In this document: one piece after another, positions 7,335-14,739 of the stretch
Layout: the number at the start of each line of letters is the position of its first letter
Numbering within the stretch: position 1 is the first letter of the stretch
Assembly (NCBI GenBank): GCA_022750355.1
Contig: JAKIVW010000006.1
Coordinates: 9,700-30,420, forward strand
Reading direction: 5' to 3'
Length of the DNA: 20,721 bases
DNA from: Thermoplasmata archaeon
GTDB taxonomy: Archaea > Thermoplasmatota > Thermoplasmata > Lutacidiplasmatales > UBA184
Notes under the pieces: generated by a model
What the model was told of the DNA's origin: nothing
Seen by the model: the letters and a program-made list of their open reading frames with translations, nothing else
Databases searched by the model: none
Position numbers and translations under genes: made by a program

Positions 7335-7955
7335 GTGGGTCGTCGAAACCTGCGCGTCGCGTTGTTGGCGATCGAGGGGACGAACTGCGACGAGGAGCTC
7401 CGGGTCGCCCTCCACACTCTCGGGGCCCGAGCGGAAGTCGTCCAACTCAAGCAGTTCGAAGGGCGGGACGTGGAACCGTCAAAACGCCGACGCCTCAGCG
7501 ACTACTCCGCGCTGTTCGTTCCCGGCGGATTCTCCGGGGGGGATTACGTCCGCGCGGGCGTGATCTTCGCCGCTCGGATCCGGGCTTCGATCGGTTCCGA
7601 CCTCGAGGAATTCGTCCGGTCGGGACGCGTCGTGGCCGGGATCTGCAACGGGTTCCAGGTGCTCACCGAGCTCGGTCTCCTACCGGGCCGCCCTGGGGGG
7701 CACCTGGACACCCCCGACGCCGTGCTGATGTCCAACGACCGGGGGTACACCTGCCGTCCGACGTTCGTGGCGTGGCAGGGCGGGGTGTTCACCCCGCTTC
7801 AGGGGACCGCTCCCGGAACGCGTTTTCTGTTCCCGTCCGCCCACGGCGAAGGAAAGCTGGTCCTGGGTGGGAACTCGGCGGAACGACTCCGATCGCTCGC
7901 CCGGTCGGGCCAGATCCTGTTCCGTTGGGTCGCGCCGGACGGAGGACCGGCCTGA
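7335..7955 (+). CDS. purQ: Phosphoribosylformylglycinamidine synthase glutaminase subunit PurQ, truncated by a frame break
   Basis: PurQ releases ammonia from glutamine for PurL in step four of purine synthesis. This frame encodes 206 aa of a class I glutamine amidotransferase: VALLAIEGTNCDEEL (8-22), YSALFVPGGFSGGDYVRAG (57-75), the nucleophile Cys104 in GICNGFQVL, and the FPSAHGEGK segment (166-174) of long-form PurQ. It stops after VAPDGGPA. Known long-form PurQ continues from here with an Asn-Pro-Asn-Gly-Ser segment and then reaches M-P-H-P-E-R, which holds the catalytic His and Glu. Here MPHPERA appears immediately, in the -1 frame, starting at an ATG that overlaps the stop (TGATG, 7953-7957). 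About 20-25 family residues therefore seem missing as well as the frame being changed. The GTG start is supported by the TATA-like box at 7306-7313. Either the gene is damaged or the assembly has a small deletion. Confidence 0.85.
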   Translation: MGRRNLRVALLAIEGTNCDEELRVALHTLGARAEVVQLKQFEGRDVEPSKRRRLSDYSALFVPGGFSGGDYVRAGVIFAARIRASIGSDLEEFVRSGRVVAGICNGFQVLTELGLLPGRPGGHLDTPDAVLMSNDRGYTCRPTFVAWQGGVFTPLQGTAPGTRFLFPSAHGEGKLVLGGNSAERLRSLARSGQILFRWVAPDGGPA

Positions 7956-8086
7956 TGCCCCATCCCGAACGGGCGTTCTTCCGCGCGCAAGCTCCGGGCT
8001 TCACCCGGACCGGCGGTCCCGTGGGGTTCGGGGACGGCCATCGATTCCTGGACGCGGTGCTCTCCTTCGCGGAGCAAGCGACGTAG
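7955..8086 (+). pseudogene. purQ: Displaced C-terminal part of PurQ with catalytic His-Glu
   Basis: A 43-aa frame beginning MPHPERAFFRAQ and ending FLDAVLSFAEQAT. It is clearly the tail of the same glutaminase: HPE carries the His and Glu that complete the Cys-His-Glu triad, and the GDG plus final amphipathic helix matches the end of long-form PurQ. A -1 shift in GCC-TGA would join it to the upstream frame as GGPA-LMPHPERA. Separate translation by stop-start coupling at TGATG is possible, but a 43-residue piece is unlikely to fold alone. Its last 86 nt overlap the 3' end of the convergent methyltransferase gene. Confidence 0.75.
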
Positions 8087-8732
8087 AACCTCGCCCTGGC
8101 CGGGTCCGAAGTCGATAGACCTCGAGGCGCTCCCCTTCGAACTCGCGGCGGGCGACGCGCACCACGGTCCCGCCCTTCCGTCTCCAAGAGGCCCAGATCT
8201 GACGGAGCCGCTCCGCCGACTGCAAGGAGGAGGCGACGAGGAACCCACTCCCCCCGGGCTCGAGGTGGTCGCCGAGCTCGGCCACGAAGCGGGCGGTGGT
8301 CGCGCAACCGTCCGGTCCGCCGTCCAGCGCGAGGTTGTGCCAGCGGTCGGGGTCCCGCTCTTCGGGTCGGGTGGGGAGGTACGGTGGGTTCGACACTACC
8401 CGGTCGTACCGCCCGAGGCCCCGGGCGAGGTCGGTCCGGACCAGCCGAAGGTTAAGCCGTTCCCGGCGCGCGATCGCTCCGAGCCGACGCAGGGCGTGCG
8501 GGTTCAGGTCGGTGGCGGTGACGACGGCTCCGCCACGGGCGGCGGCCAACGCCACGACGCCCGAACCCGTGCCCACTTCGAGGAACGACGTTCCCGCGGC
8601 GACCCGGGCGAACGGTAGCAGGAGCCACGTGTCCTCTCGTGGTGGATACACCGGAGAGGGCGGGTCCGGACGACCCGCAGCGTCCCGGGTTCCGGTCGCC
8701 CCCGGACTGCCACGGCGCCACAGGGTCGGCAT
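8001..8732 (-). CDS. HemK/Mtq2-like N5-glutamine (or related) methyltransferase
   Basis: An S-adenosylmethionine-dependent Rossmann methyltransferase of 243 aa. It has the SAM-binding motif FLEVGTGSGVV (50-60), the acidic residue after the second strand in TATDLNPHA (72-80), and the NPPYLP motif (115-120) that marks enzymes methylating amide or amino nitrogens. The opening VYPPREDTWLLL (28-39) is typical of the archaeal/eukaryotic Mtq2 group, which with Trm112 methylates the Gln of release factor aRF1/eRF1; that role is inferred. The recognisable domain ends near LEVYRLR. About 34 Arg/Pro-rich residues follow, encoded mostly antisense to the purQ tail, so the C-terminus may be a chance extension. 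An alternative GTG start at 8651, right at VYPPRED, would remove 27 low-complexity residues. Confidence 0.85.
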   Translation of the reverse strand: MPTLWRRGSPGATGTRDAAGRPDPPSPVYPPREDTWLLLPFARVAAGTSFLEVGTGSGVVALAAARGGAVVTATDLNPHALRRLGAIARRERLNLRLVRTDLARGLGRYDRVVSNPPYLPTRPEERDPDRWHNLALDGGPDGCATTARFVAELGDHLEPGGSGFLVASSLQSAERLRQIWASWRRKGGTVVRVARREFEGERLEVYRLRTRPGRGSTSLAPRRRAPRPGIDGRPRTPRDRRSG

Positions 8733-8734
8733 GG

Positions 8735-8776
8735 CTTCTTATTCGCGCCACGCCTAGACGGAATCGTCCTTAGGAG
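8735..8776 (+). promoter_or_regulatory. Possible promoter and Shine-Dalgarno for the THEP1 gene
   Basis: The 53-nt divergent gap holds TTCTTATT (8736-8743), AT-rich for this genome, and TAGGAG with GGAG at 8773-8776, nine nt before the ATG at 8786. A TATA box at the first site would start transcription near 8767 and give a short leader containing the ribosome-binding site, unlike the leaderless genes nearby. Confidence 0.35.
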
Positions 8777-8785
8777 TTCTCCCCA

Positions 8786-9343
8786 ATGCCTCGTCGCCTT
8801 TCGGCACCGGTGAAGATCGGTATCACCGGTCTCCCCGGCTCCGGAAAGACCCAGACCCTGCTGCGCATCATCCAGCTGCTCGAGGAGGAGGGGCTCAAGG
8901 TCGGCGGCATGGTGACCGAGCCGATCATCGTCAAGCAGCGCCGCGTCGGCTTTCAGATCACGAACTGGATCACGAAGGAACACGAGGTGTTCGCCCATGA
9001 GAGTCTCAAGTCGCGCGTCCGCTCCGGGCGGTACGGAGTGAACTTGCTGGCCCTCGAGGGGATCGGGACCGCCGCCCTCGCGCAAGGCCGCGAAGAGGCG
9101 GACGTCATCGTCATCGACGAGGTCGGAAAGATGGAGGTGGAGAGCGAAGTGTTCACGAAGAGCGTGATGGACACCCTCGACGCCAAGAAGTCGATCATCA
9201 TGACCCTCCACAAGAAATCCCGGAACCCCCTGCTCCAGGATATCCGACGGAGGGACGAACTACGACTCCTCGAAGTAACGCCGGTGAACAAGAACCTGCT
9301 CGCGTTCAAGATCGTCCACCTGATCACGGGCCAGTCGCACTAA
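8786..9343 (+). CDS. THEP1-type nucleoside-triphosphatase
   Basis: A 185-aa P-loop NTPase of the COG1618/NTPase_1 family, which hydrolyses ATP, GTP and other nucleotides slowly; its cell role is not settled. The Walker A motif is GLPGSGKT (15-22) and the Walker B is VIVIDEVGKME (107-117), the diagnostic DE-x-G-K-M-E form of this family. GYN-type regions after Walker A (GLKVGGMVTEPI) and TLHKKSRNPLLQDI near the end also fit. The length is normal. The start ATG is preceded by a GGAG ribosome-binding site. The stop TAA abuts the coding frame of trm1, so the two genes are probably one transcript. Codon use includes more AAG/ATC and fewer Arg/Pro codons than neighbours, simply reflecting a conserved protein. 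Confidence 0.93.
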   Translation: MPRRLSAPVKIGITGLPGSGKTQTLLRIIQLLEEEGLKVGGMVTEPIIVKQRRVGFQITNWITKEHEVFAHESLKSRVRSGRYGVNLLALEGIGTAALAQGREEADVIVIDEVGKMEVESEVFTKSVMDTLDAKKSIIMTLHKKSRNPLLQDIRRRDELRLLEVTPVNKNLLAFKIVHLITGQSH

Positions 9344-10452
9344 TCCGGGGGCGCGAAGGAGCCGTCGAGCTCCTGCTTCCCCCGACCCGTCCCGGCCCCG
9401 GACCGCGACCCCGGGCCTCGGTCTTCTACAACCCGGACATGGTCCTGGACCGCGACCTTGGAGTCGCCTTCGCGCGGGCCTACTTCGGTTCCGGGTCGCA
9501 GCGGGGGTGGGATATGCTCTCGGCGACCGGCGCGCGGGGGCTAAGGCTTTTGGCAGAAACGGGCGCGTTCTCCTCGTTCCTGTTCACGGAAGCCCACCCC
9601 GAGGCCGCCGACGTCCTCCGACAGAACGCCATGCCGTATGCCGGCGCCACGGTTCGCTCGGCCGACGCTCGAGAGGTTCCGGCCGAAGCACCGTTCGATT
9701 ACGTGGATATCGACCCGTACGGCTCCCCGATCTCGTTCGTCCCGACCGCCCTTCGGGCCCTGCGACCCCGCGGCGTACTCGCCGCCACGGCGACGGACAT
9801 GATGGTGCTTGCCGGAGTGCAACCCGGCGCGTGCGAACGCCTCTACGGGAGTCATCCGGTACGAGGGCGGCTCGGACCCGAGGGTGGCCTTCGAGTCCTA
9901 CTCGCGTATCTCGCCCGTATCGCGCGCACCGAAGGCCGGACCGTCCGACCGCTCCTCGCCTATGTCCGGGGGCACCACCTTCGGCTCTACGTCGAAGTGG
10001 CCCTGCACGACGCCTCCTCCGCCGCCGATCCGGTGGAAATGGTCGACCCGAATACCTGGACCGGGCCGTATCTCGGGGATCGCGGGCCCTACGGTCCCCT
10101 CTGGCTCGGACCCCTATTCGACCCGGAGCTGGCCACCCATCTCACCACCCCACCGACGGCCGCCCGCCCCAAAGAGGCGGAGGAGTTCCTCGTCCGGATC
10201 CGGGCCGAGGCGGCGGTGGACCGACCGTTCTACTTCGAGGCGAACGAGCTCACGGGCGCCCTCGGACTCCCGTTCCCGCCGGCCCGGGCGGCGATCGAGC
10301 AGGCCCTGGTCGAGCGGGGTTTCCGTTTCTCGCGCACGCACATGCGACCCGAAGGGTTTCGCACCGACGCGCCGCGAGCGGTGGTGGAAGCGACCGTCGC
10401 GGTGCTCGCCCGCGCGACGACCCGCGCTCCACCGCGGTCCGCCCCACCCTGA
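9343..10452 (+). CDS. trm1: tRNA (guanine(26)-N(2))-dimethyltransferase Trm1
   Basis: Methylates G26 of tRNA using S-adenosylmethionine. From the ATG at 9439 (337 aa) the sequence shows the SAM motif SATGARGLR (28-36), DYVDIDPYGSP (87-97), the family's hallmark substrate motif, then HHLRLYVEV and GPYGPLWLGPLFD. The ATG at 9439 is probably not the true start: it is the Met of the conserved VFYNPDM motif, which in Trm1 lies some 30-40 residues in. The frame continues upstream as GREGAVELLLPP, which looks like the family's N-terminus, back to the THEP1 stop. No ATG, GTG or TTG occurs in that frame between the stop at 8998-9000 and 9439. I place the start at ATC 9343-9345, which overlaps the TAA as TAATC. 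The central domain lacks cysteines, so there is no zinc site. Confidence 0.88.
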   Translation: MRGREGAVELLLPPTRPGPGPRPRASVFYNPDMVLDRDLGVAFARAYFGSGSQRGWDMLSATGARGLRLLAETGAFSSFLFTEAHPEAADVLRQNAMPYAGATVRSADAREVPAEAPFDYVDIDPYGSPISFVPTALRALRPRGVLAATATDMMVLAGVQPGACERLYGSHPVRGRLGPEGGLRVLLAYLARIARTEGRTVRPLLAYVRGHHLRLYVEVALHDASSAADPVEMVDPNTWTGPYLGDRGPYGPLWLGPLFDPELATHLTTPPTAARPKEAEEFLVRIRAEAAVDRPFYFEANELTGALGLPFPPARAAIEQALVERGFRFSRTHMRPEGFRTDAPRAVVEATVAVLARATTRAPPRSAPP

Positions 10453-10491
10453 GCGCCCCGTCCCTCCGCGCCGAGCAGGGGGAGTTTCGCC

Positions 10492-13344
10492 CTAGTCCCA
10501 GAACGCCCGGGTCCGCGCATACGCTCGTTCCGCGCGGAGGATCTCGGTGAAGAACGCGTCGTCGCTCTGGTAAAGTCGCGCGAGCAGGCGACGCGCCGTG
10601 TCCGGGCCGATGCCGCGGGCGGCCAGTGCGTAGAGCGCACGATCCCCGTAGTGGGCGACGAGTTCTGCCGATGTGTAGCCGGTACGAACGAGCGTCTCGG
10701 TTTCCGGCGAGGGAGCTCGCTCGGGTCGGGAGCTCCGCTTGGCCGGACGCTTGGCCGAAGGTTTCCATTTCTTCTTCGCGTAGGTACGGAGGCGTTCGAT
10801 ATCGGCTTCGCGGCGGGGGGAGAGAACCGCGGAGAGCGATCCCTTGCAGAGCAGGCACCGACTCCCTCCTTCCTTCTGGTACCGTCCCGGCGTCGTCTGA
10901 CGGACGAACCCGCACCGGAGACAGACGAGGGCCAGGGGTTCGTTCGACAGCCGCTCCCGCACCGCCTTGAGGAGCGTCGGGGGCGGAGTCTCGGGGAGGA
11001 CGCGCCAGCGCAGTCGCTCGAGCGGACCGTCGGTCAGGGTCGACGGTGGCGTGGCCACCACTTCGAGGGTACCCGCGCGCGCTCGTCCGAGGACCTCGAC
11101 GGCGTGAGCGATATCGTACCGGTCGTGGAGCGTCTTCTCGAGCGCTTCCTCCCCCAACGGGTTCGTCCGGGACTCCACAAGGAGCGGCTCAAGCGTGCGC
11201 AGGTCGCGCGGGTCGGCCGAGGAGGGGATCACCCCCAGCTTGCGGGCGATCGAAAGGAAGACCCACCGGTAGTCGAGCCCGCTCGGGACCAGACGCTCGA
11301 CCAGCGGCAGGAGCGTCGTCGGGTCGATCTGGAAGGCGTCGACCAGGGTCGCGTCGTCGACGGCGATCGGAAGTTCGAGGACGAACCAGGTGGGCTCGAC
11401 CGAGGCCACATCCGTTCGGGCCCCGAGTCGGGCCGTGAGGAGGCCCGCGACGGCCAGCGCGAGGGTATCGTTCGTCCGGGTGCCGAAGCACGAACCGTAG
11501 ACGACCACCCGCCCCCGGGCCGTGATCGTCACCCGGCGGTCGGTCGGCAGCGTGCCGGCCTTGTCGCCCTCTTCCCGCCGACGGACCAGGCGTCCGCGGT
11601 CGGTCGCGTCGATCGGGTACGCGTCCAGCGCACCGTCGCGTCGCATCCGTCCGATCTCCTGCGCCACGTCGAACGGGACGGGGAGGTCCTCGCCGGCCCA
11701 GCGCGGTTCGGCCCCGATCTCGTGGACCGGCTCGACCAGGAGCTCCCCCTCCCGGAATTCCACGACCTTCCAGGTCTGCCCGTGCAGGAGGAAGATCTGA
11801 TCCGGCTGGGCCAGGATCTGCGTGAGGACGAACCGTTCGTCCAGGGTACCGATGAGGCGGCGCGTCGCAATGTCCCGCAACCGGTAGGTCCGCTCATCCG
11901 GGATGAGCGACAGCGAGGCGTAGAATCGGGCGAGCGTACCGCGACCCGGACCCAGCCGCCCATCGTCGAGTCGGCGCGCCAGATGCAGGTCCACCAGGTA
12001 GCCGAACAGACCGTCCCACTCGGCACGCGTGAGGTCGGCGACCGCGCTTGCATGCCCCAGCGTCGCGATGAGGTCGTCGGGCGCGACCGCTCCGTCGGCC
12101 CGCAACGACGCCACCACCTGTTGGGCGGCGGCGAACCGGTTTCGGGTCCTCCACGCCACCGGCTCCACGAGCCCCTCGTCCGCTCGCCGAGCGAGGACCG
12201 CGGCCTCTTCGAGGTCGTCGTCGTCGAGCGCGAGGACGGTACCATGGATCGTACGGTCGAGCCGATGGCCGGATCGACCGACCCGCTGCACCAGGCGGCC
12301 CACCTGATGGGGCGACCCGAACTGGATCACGTGGTCGACGCTCCCGATATCGATCCCCAACTCGAGCGACGAGGTCGCGACCAGCGCTTTCAACTGGCCG
12401 TCCCGGAACGACCGCTCCGCCTCCTCTCGGACTTCGCGGGAAAGGGAGCCATGATGCACCGCGATCGCAAGGTCGGGGGCGAGCCGCTTCAGGCGGGCCG
12501 CGAGTCCCTCCGCGGTCGGTCGGGTGTTCACGAAGATGAGGGTGGTCGTGTGCTCGCGGATCTCCTGTTCTACCGCTCGCAAACCGAGCAAGAGCGGCCC
12601 GTCGGCCTTCAGCTCCGCCTGGAGAACCGGATCGAGCGGCGGATAGGAGTCCGCCGGACGCCGAGCGGTGAGTTCGAGGACTCGGCGTTGCTGGGCCGCT
12701 TGGACTTCGACGATCCGGGGAGCCGGCGAGAGGAACCGCGCCACTTCGGTCGGGTTCCCCACAGTCGCCGAGAGTCCGATCCGACGTACCTTACGCCCTG
12801 CCAACGCGTCCAGACGCTCGAGGGTGAGGCTGAGCTGGGCCCCTCGGTCCGACCCCACCAGTTCGTGGATCTCATCGACCACGACCGTCCTCGCGTTTCG
12901 AAGTCCCTCCCGCAAGCGAACCCCGACCAGCAGGATCTGGAGGGTCTCGGGCGTGGTCAGCAGGAGATCCGGAGGTTTTTTTGACTGGGCGACGCGGGAC
13001 GACGCGCTGGTGTCGCCGTGGCGGACGGCGGCCGTGAGTCCCACCTCCTCCACCAACGAGACGAGCCGATGTTCGAGGTCGCGGTTGAGCGCCCGCAGCG
13101 GAGTGACGTACAAGATCGAGATCGCGGGGGAAGGGTCGGCGAGGCGGCGCGTCAGGAGAGGGAGCAGCGCGGCTTCGGTCTTGCCCGTCCCGGTTGGGGA
13201 GAGGAGGAGGGCGTCGGATTCGCCCCGAAGGAGCGGGAACGCGAGTCGTTGGATCTCCGAGAGTTCGCGGATCCCCCTACGACCGACCGCTTCCGCCAGT
13301 CGCGGGTCGATCCCGTCGAATGCGGAGGGGAGGTCGGTCGCCAT
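10492..13344 (-). CDS. lhr: Lhr-family superfamily 2 helicase
   Basis: A 950-aa ATP-dependent 3'-5' DNA or RNA:DNA helicase of the archaeal Lhr group (COG1201), implicated in repair. Motifs in order: Q-motif-like ELSEIQRLAFPLL (27-39), Walker A SPTGTGKTEA (49-58), Ia TPLRALNRD (81-89), DEIHE in motif II (157-161) followed by GSDRG, motif III LSATVGNP, motif IV IFVNTRPTAEGLA, motif V TSSLELGIDIG, and motif VI QRVGRSGHR. The winged-helix and Lhr-specific domains follow (to about 800). There is then a C-terminal zinc-ribbon-like pair, CLRCG and CLLCKG, near residues 815-845, and a basic tail with a helix-hairpin-like segment (ARGIGPDTARRLLARL). The length is typical for the long Lhr forms. The start ATG at 13344 is 48 nt after the PPC-protein stop, so the two are probably co-transcribed. 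Codons for Lys122-Lys123 lie in an A7 run on the coding strand. Confidence 0.93.
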   Translation of the reverse strand: MATDLPSAFDGIDPRLAEAVGRRGIRELSEIQRLAFPLLRGESDALLLSPTGTGKTEAALLPLLTRRLADPSPAISILYVTPLRALNRDLEHRLVSLVEEVGLTAAVRHGDTSASSRVAQSKKPPDLLLTTPETLQILLVGVRLREGLRNARTVVVDEIHELVGSDRGAQLSLTLERLDALAGRKVRRIGLSATVGNPTEVARFLSPAPRIVEVQAAQQRRVLELTARRPADSYPPLDPVLQAELKADGPLLLGLRAVEQEIREHTTTLIFVNTRPTAEGLAARLKRLAPDLAIAVHHGSLSREVREEAERSFRDGQLKALVATSSLELGIDIGSVDHVIQFGSPHQVGRLVQRVGRSGHRLDRTIHGTVLALDDDDLEEAAVLARRADEGLVEPVAWRTRNRFAAAQQVVASLRADGAVAPDDLIATLGHASAVADLTRAEWDGLFGYLVDLHLARRLDDGRLGPGRGTLARFYASLSLIPDERTYRLRDIATRRLIGTLDERFVLTQILAQPDQIFLLHGQTWKVVEFREGELLVEPVHEIGAEPRWAGEDLPVPFDVAQEIGRMRRDGALDAYPIDATDRGRLVRRREEGDKAGTLPTDRRVTITARGRVVVYGSCFGTRTNDTLALAVAGLLTARLGARTDVASVEPTWFVLELPIAVDDATLVDAFQIDPTTLLPLVERLVPSGLDYRWVFLSIARKLGVIPSSADPRDLRTLEPLLVESRTNPLGEEALEKTLHDRYDIAHAVEVLGRARAGTLEVVATPPSTLTDGPLERLRWRVLPETPPPTLLKAVRERLSNEPLALVCLRCGFVRQTTPGRYQKEGGSRCLLCKGSLSAVLSPRREADIERLRTYAKKKWKPSAKRPAKRSSRPERAPSPETETLVRTGYTSAELVAHYGDRALYALAARGIGPDTARRLLARLYQSDDAFFTEILRAERAYARTRAFWD

Positions 13345-13392
13345 GCGCGGAAGGGGAGAACGTCGGTTCGGAAGAAGGCGGTGCCGGCGGTC

Positions 13393-13830
13393 TTACGGGT
13401 CGGCGACCGGTTCCAGGTCGAGCATCCGAAGCCCGAACGTCTCCCCCAGAGGGCGTCCGAAGGTCCGCCCGGGGAACGTCTCGACGACGACCTCCTGGAG
13501 GATGCCCACGGTCGCCCGCAGCAGGTGGCCTCCGACAAGCCGGTGGTCGGGGCCGGCCACGGCCGAGTGGAGATGGATGGACGGTGAGCCGTCGACGGTA
13601 GCGATGGTTCCGTGCAGCGCAATGACCTCGTGCGGGACCTCGAGATCGTGAGGCTGGTACTTCGAGCCGTCCCAGTACCCGAACGTCGCGGTGCGGAACA
13701 TCCCGATCCCGAACAGAATCGCCCCGGCCCGCACGCCCTCCTTCCGGGCAAAGGCGGTCAGCGCCTCGAACAGGTCCTGGCCGTCGTCCAGCCGGAGGAC
13801 CCACTTTGTCCCCTCGCGCACGCTCTGCAT
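13393..13830 (-). CDS. PPC/DUF296-domain protein
   Basis: A 145-aa single-domain protein of the PPC (PCC, DUF296) family, small trimeric proteins found in bacteria, archaea and, fused to AT-hooks, in plant DNA-binding factors. The sequence follows the family closely: an N-terminal strand, GQDLFEALTAFARKEGV (helix, from about residue 17), AILFGIGMFRTATFGYWD, the His cluster SIHLHSAVAGPDHRLVGGHL (about 85-104), and a closing VVVETFPGRTFGRPL strand. The His residues probably form a metal site. No AT-hook is present, so DNA binding is uncertain. I chose the ATG at 13830 because it begins exactly where the fold begins; a longer frame upstream is antisense to larE. It is the gene before lhr on the same strand. 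Confidence 0.88.
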   Translation of the reverse strand: MQSVREGTKWVLRLDDGQDLFEALTAFARKEGVRAGAILFGIGMFRTATFGYWDGSKYQPHDLEVPHEVIALHGTIATVDGSPSIHLHSAVAGPDHRLVGGHLLRATVGILQEVVVETFPGRTFGRPLGETFGLRMLDLEPVADP

Positions 13831-13908
13831 CGGGTGGGCCTCGCGCCCCCAACTCGCCTCAGCGGCAGATACGGTTTTCCGCCTCCCACGGTTGGCGGTG
13901 GGCCTTCC
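13831..13908. promoter_or_regulatory. Divergent gap between the PPC-lhr and larE-uvrB units
   Basis: A 78-nt intergenic stretch. Its only AT-rich patch is GATACGGTTTT (13868-13878), roughly 35 nt from both start codons, which may be a shared weak TATA region. A 5-bp inverted repeat, CCCAC (13885-13889) and GTGGG (13898-13902), lies just before the larE ATG and could be an operator or chance. No further signal is visible. Confidence 0.3.
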
Positions 13909-14739
13909 ATGTCCGGGTTCTCCGTTCCCCTTCAGGTCCCCCTCGACGAGCGCTCGCTCGCCCACCGCATCGCCGAGGGCGGCCGGGCGGTCATCGCCCT
14001 CTCGGGCGGGGTGGATTCCGCGGTCGTCGCGGCGCTCGCGTTCGAGGCGCTCGGGACGGATTCGATCGCGGTGACCATCTGCGGCCCGGCGGTCGCGCGG
14101 GCCGAAGTGGACCGGGCCGTCCGAGTCGCGGCCGAGATCGGGATCTCCCACCGGCTCCTCACCGTCGACCCGCTCGAACGGGCGGAGTATCGGGCGAATC
14201 CCGCCAACCGATGCTACTTCTGCCGGTCCGTCGAAGCCGGGCGATTGCTCGCCTTCGGAAAGGAGTGGGGGGCCGGACAGTACCTGGACGGGATCCACAC
14301 GGACGACCTGAGCGACGACCGCCCCGGGTTGCGGGCCATGGACGAGGCCGGTTTTCGTCACCCCCTCGCGGAGGGGGGCTGGACGAAAGCGGACGTTCGG
14401 CTCGCCGCTCGCTCCCGTCACCTCGGCAACGCGGAGCAGCCCTCGGATGCGTGCCTCGCGTCCCGGGTCGCGCACGGGAACCCGATCGACGCCGCTCTGC
14501 TCGGTCGGATCGAGGCGGCGGAAACGATCCTGCTCGACCGGGGGTTCCGGCGGGTCCGCGTCCGGGTCCGGGGAGAAGATGCCCGTATCGAGGTCGACCC
14601 CACCGAGGTCGCCCGCCTCTCGACGGCCCCGCTCTCCTCGGAGGTCCTCGCGTCGGTTCGGAGGCTCGGTTTCGGGTCGGTCGCGATCGACCCGAACGGG
14701 TACGGCCGGCACACCGCTCCGACCGGAGGCACCCCATGA
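13909..14739 (+). CDS. larE: LarE-like ATP-dependent sacrificial sulfur transferase
   Basis: A 276-aa PP-loop enzyme of the LarE/NAD synthase-like family (COG1606). LarE proper adenylates a carboxyl of pyridinium dicarboxylate mononucleotide and donates sulfur from its own cysteine, building the nickel-pincer cofactor of lactate racemase. Visible motifs are the PP-loop IALSGGVDSAVV (29-40), NRCYFCRS (100-107) with Cys102 and Cys105, YLDGIHTDD (125-133), and QPSDACLASRVAHG (177-190) with Cys182 in the position I recall for the sacrificial sulfur donor. The C-terminus (VRVRVRGEDARIEVDP) fits the family's small domain. LarB and LarC are not in the window, so the product may serve another thiolation. 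I chose the ATG at 13909 because it gives the usual short lead-in to the PP-loop. The stop overlaps the uvrB start (ATGA). Confidence 0.87.
   Translation: MSGFSVPLQVPLDERSLAHRIAEGGRAVIALSGGVDSAVVAALAFEALGTDSIAVTICGPAVARAEVDRAVRVAAEIGISHRLLTVDPLERAEYRANPANRCYFCRSVEAGRLLAFGKEWGAGQYLDGIHTDDLSDDRPGLRAMDEAGFRHPLAEGGWTKADVRLAARSRHLGNAEQPSDACLASRVAHGNPIDAALLGRIEAAETILLDRGFRRVRVRVRGEDARIEVDPTEVARLSTAPLSSEVLASVRRLGFGSVAIDPNGYGRHTAPTGGTP
14725..14729 (+). promoter_or_regulatory. Shine-Dalgarno site for uvrB inside larE
   Basis: GGAGG sits six nt before the uvrB ATG (14736), within the last codons of larE. With the ATGA overlap, this strongly supports coupled translation and the chosen start. Confidence 0.7.

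Noticed and set aside
7955..7960. Programmed -1 frameshift as the explanation of purQ
   Set aside because: No slippery heptamer is visible at GCC-TGA, and a shift alone would not supply the missing Asn-Pro-Asn-Gly-Ser segment, so a deletion is more likely.
10453..10491. The 39-nt gap between the convergent trm1 and lhr ends as a bidirectional terminator
   Set aside because: I see no T-rich run on either strand and no clear hairpin, so no terminator can be supported.
10651..12984. A 777-codon plus-strand frame across lhr
   Set aside because: It lies wholly antisense to a helicase with all motifs in place, and its product has low-complexity composition.
13885..13902. Short inverted repeat CCCAC/GTGGG before larE as a terminator or riboswitch stem
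   Set aside because: Five base pairs with an eight-base loop in GC-rich DNA is expected by chance, and no U-run follows.
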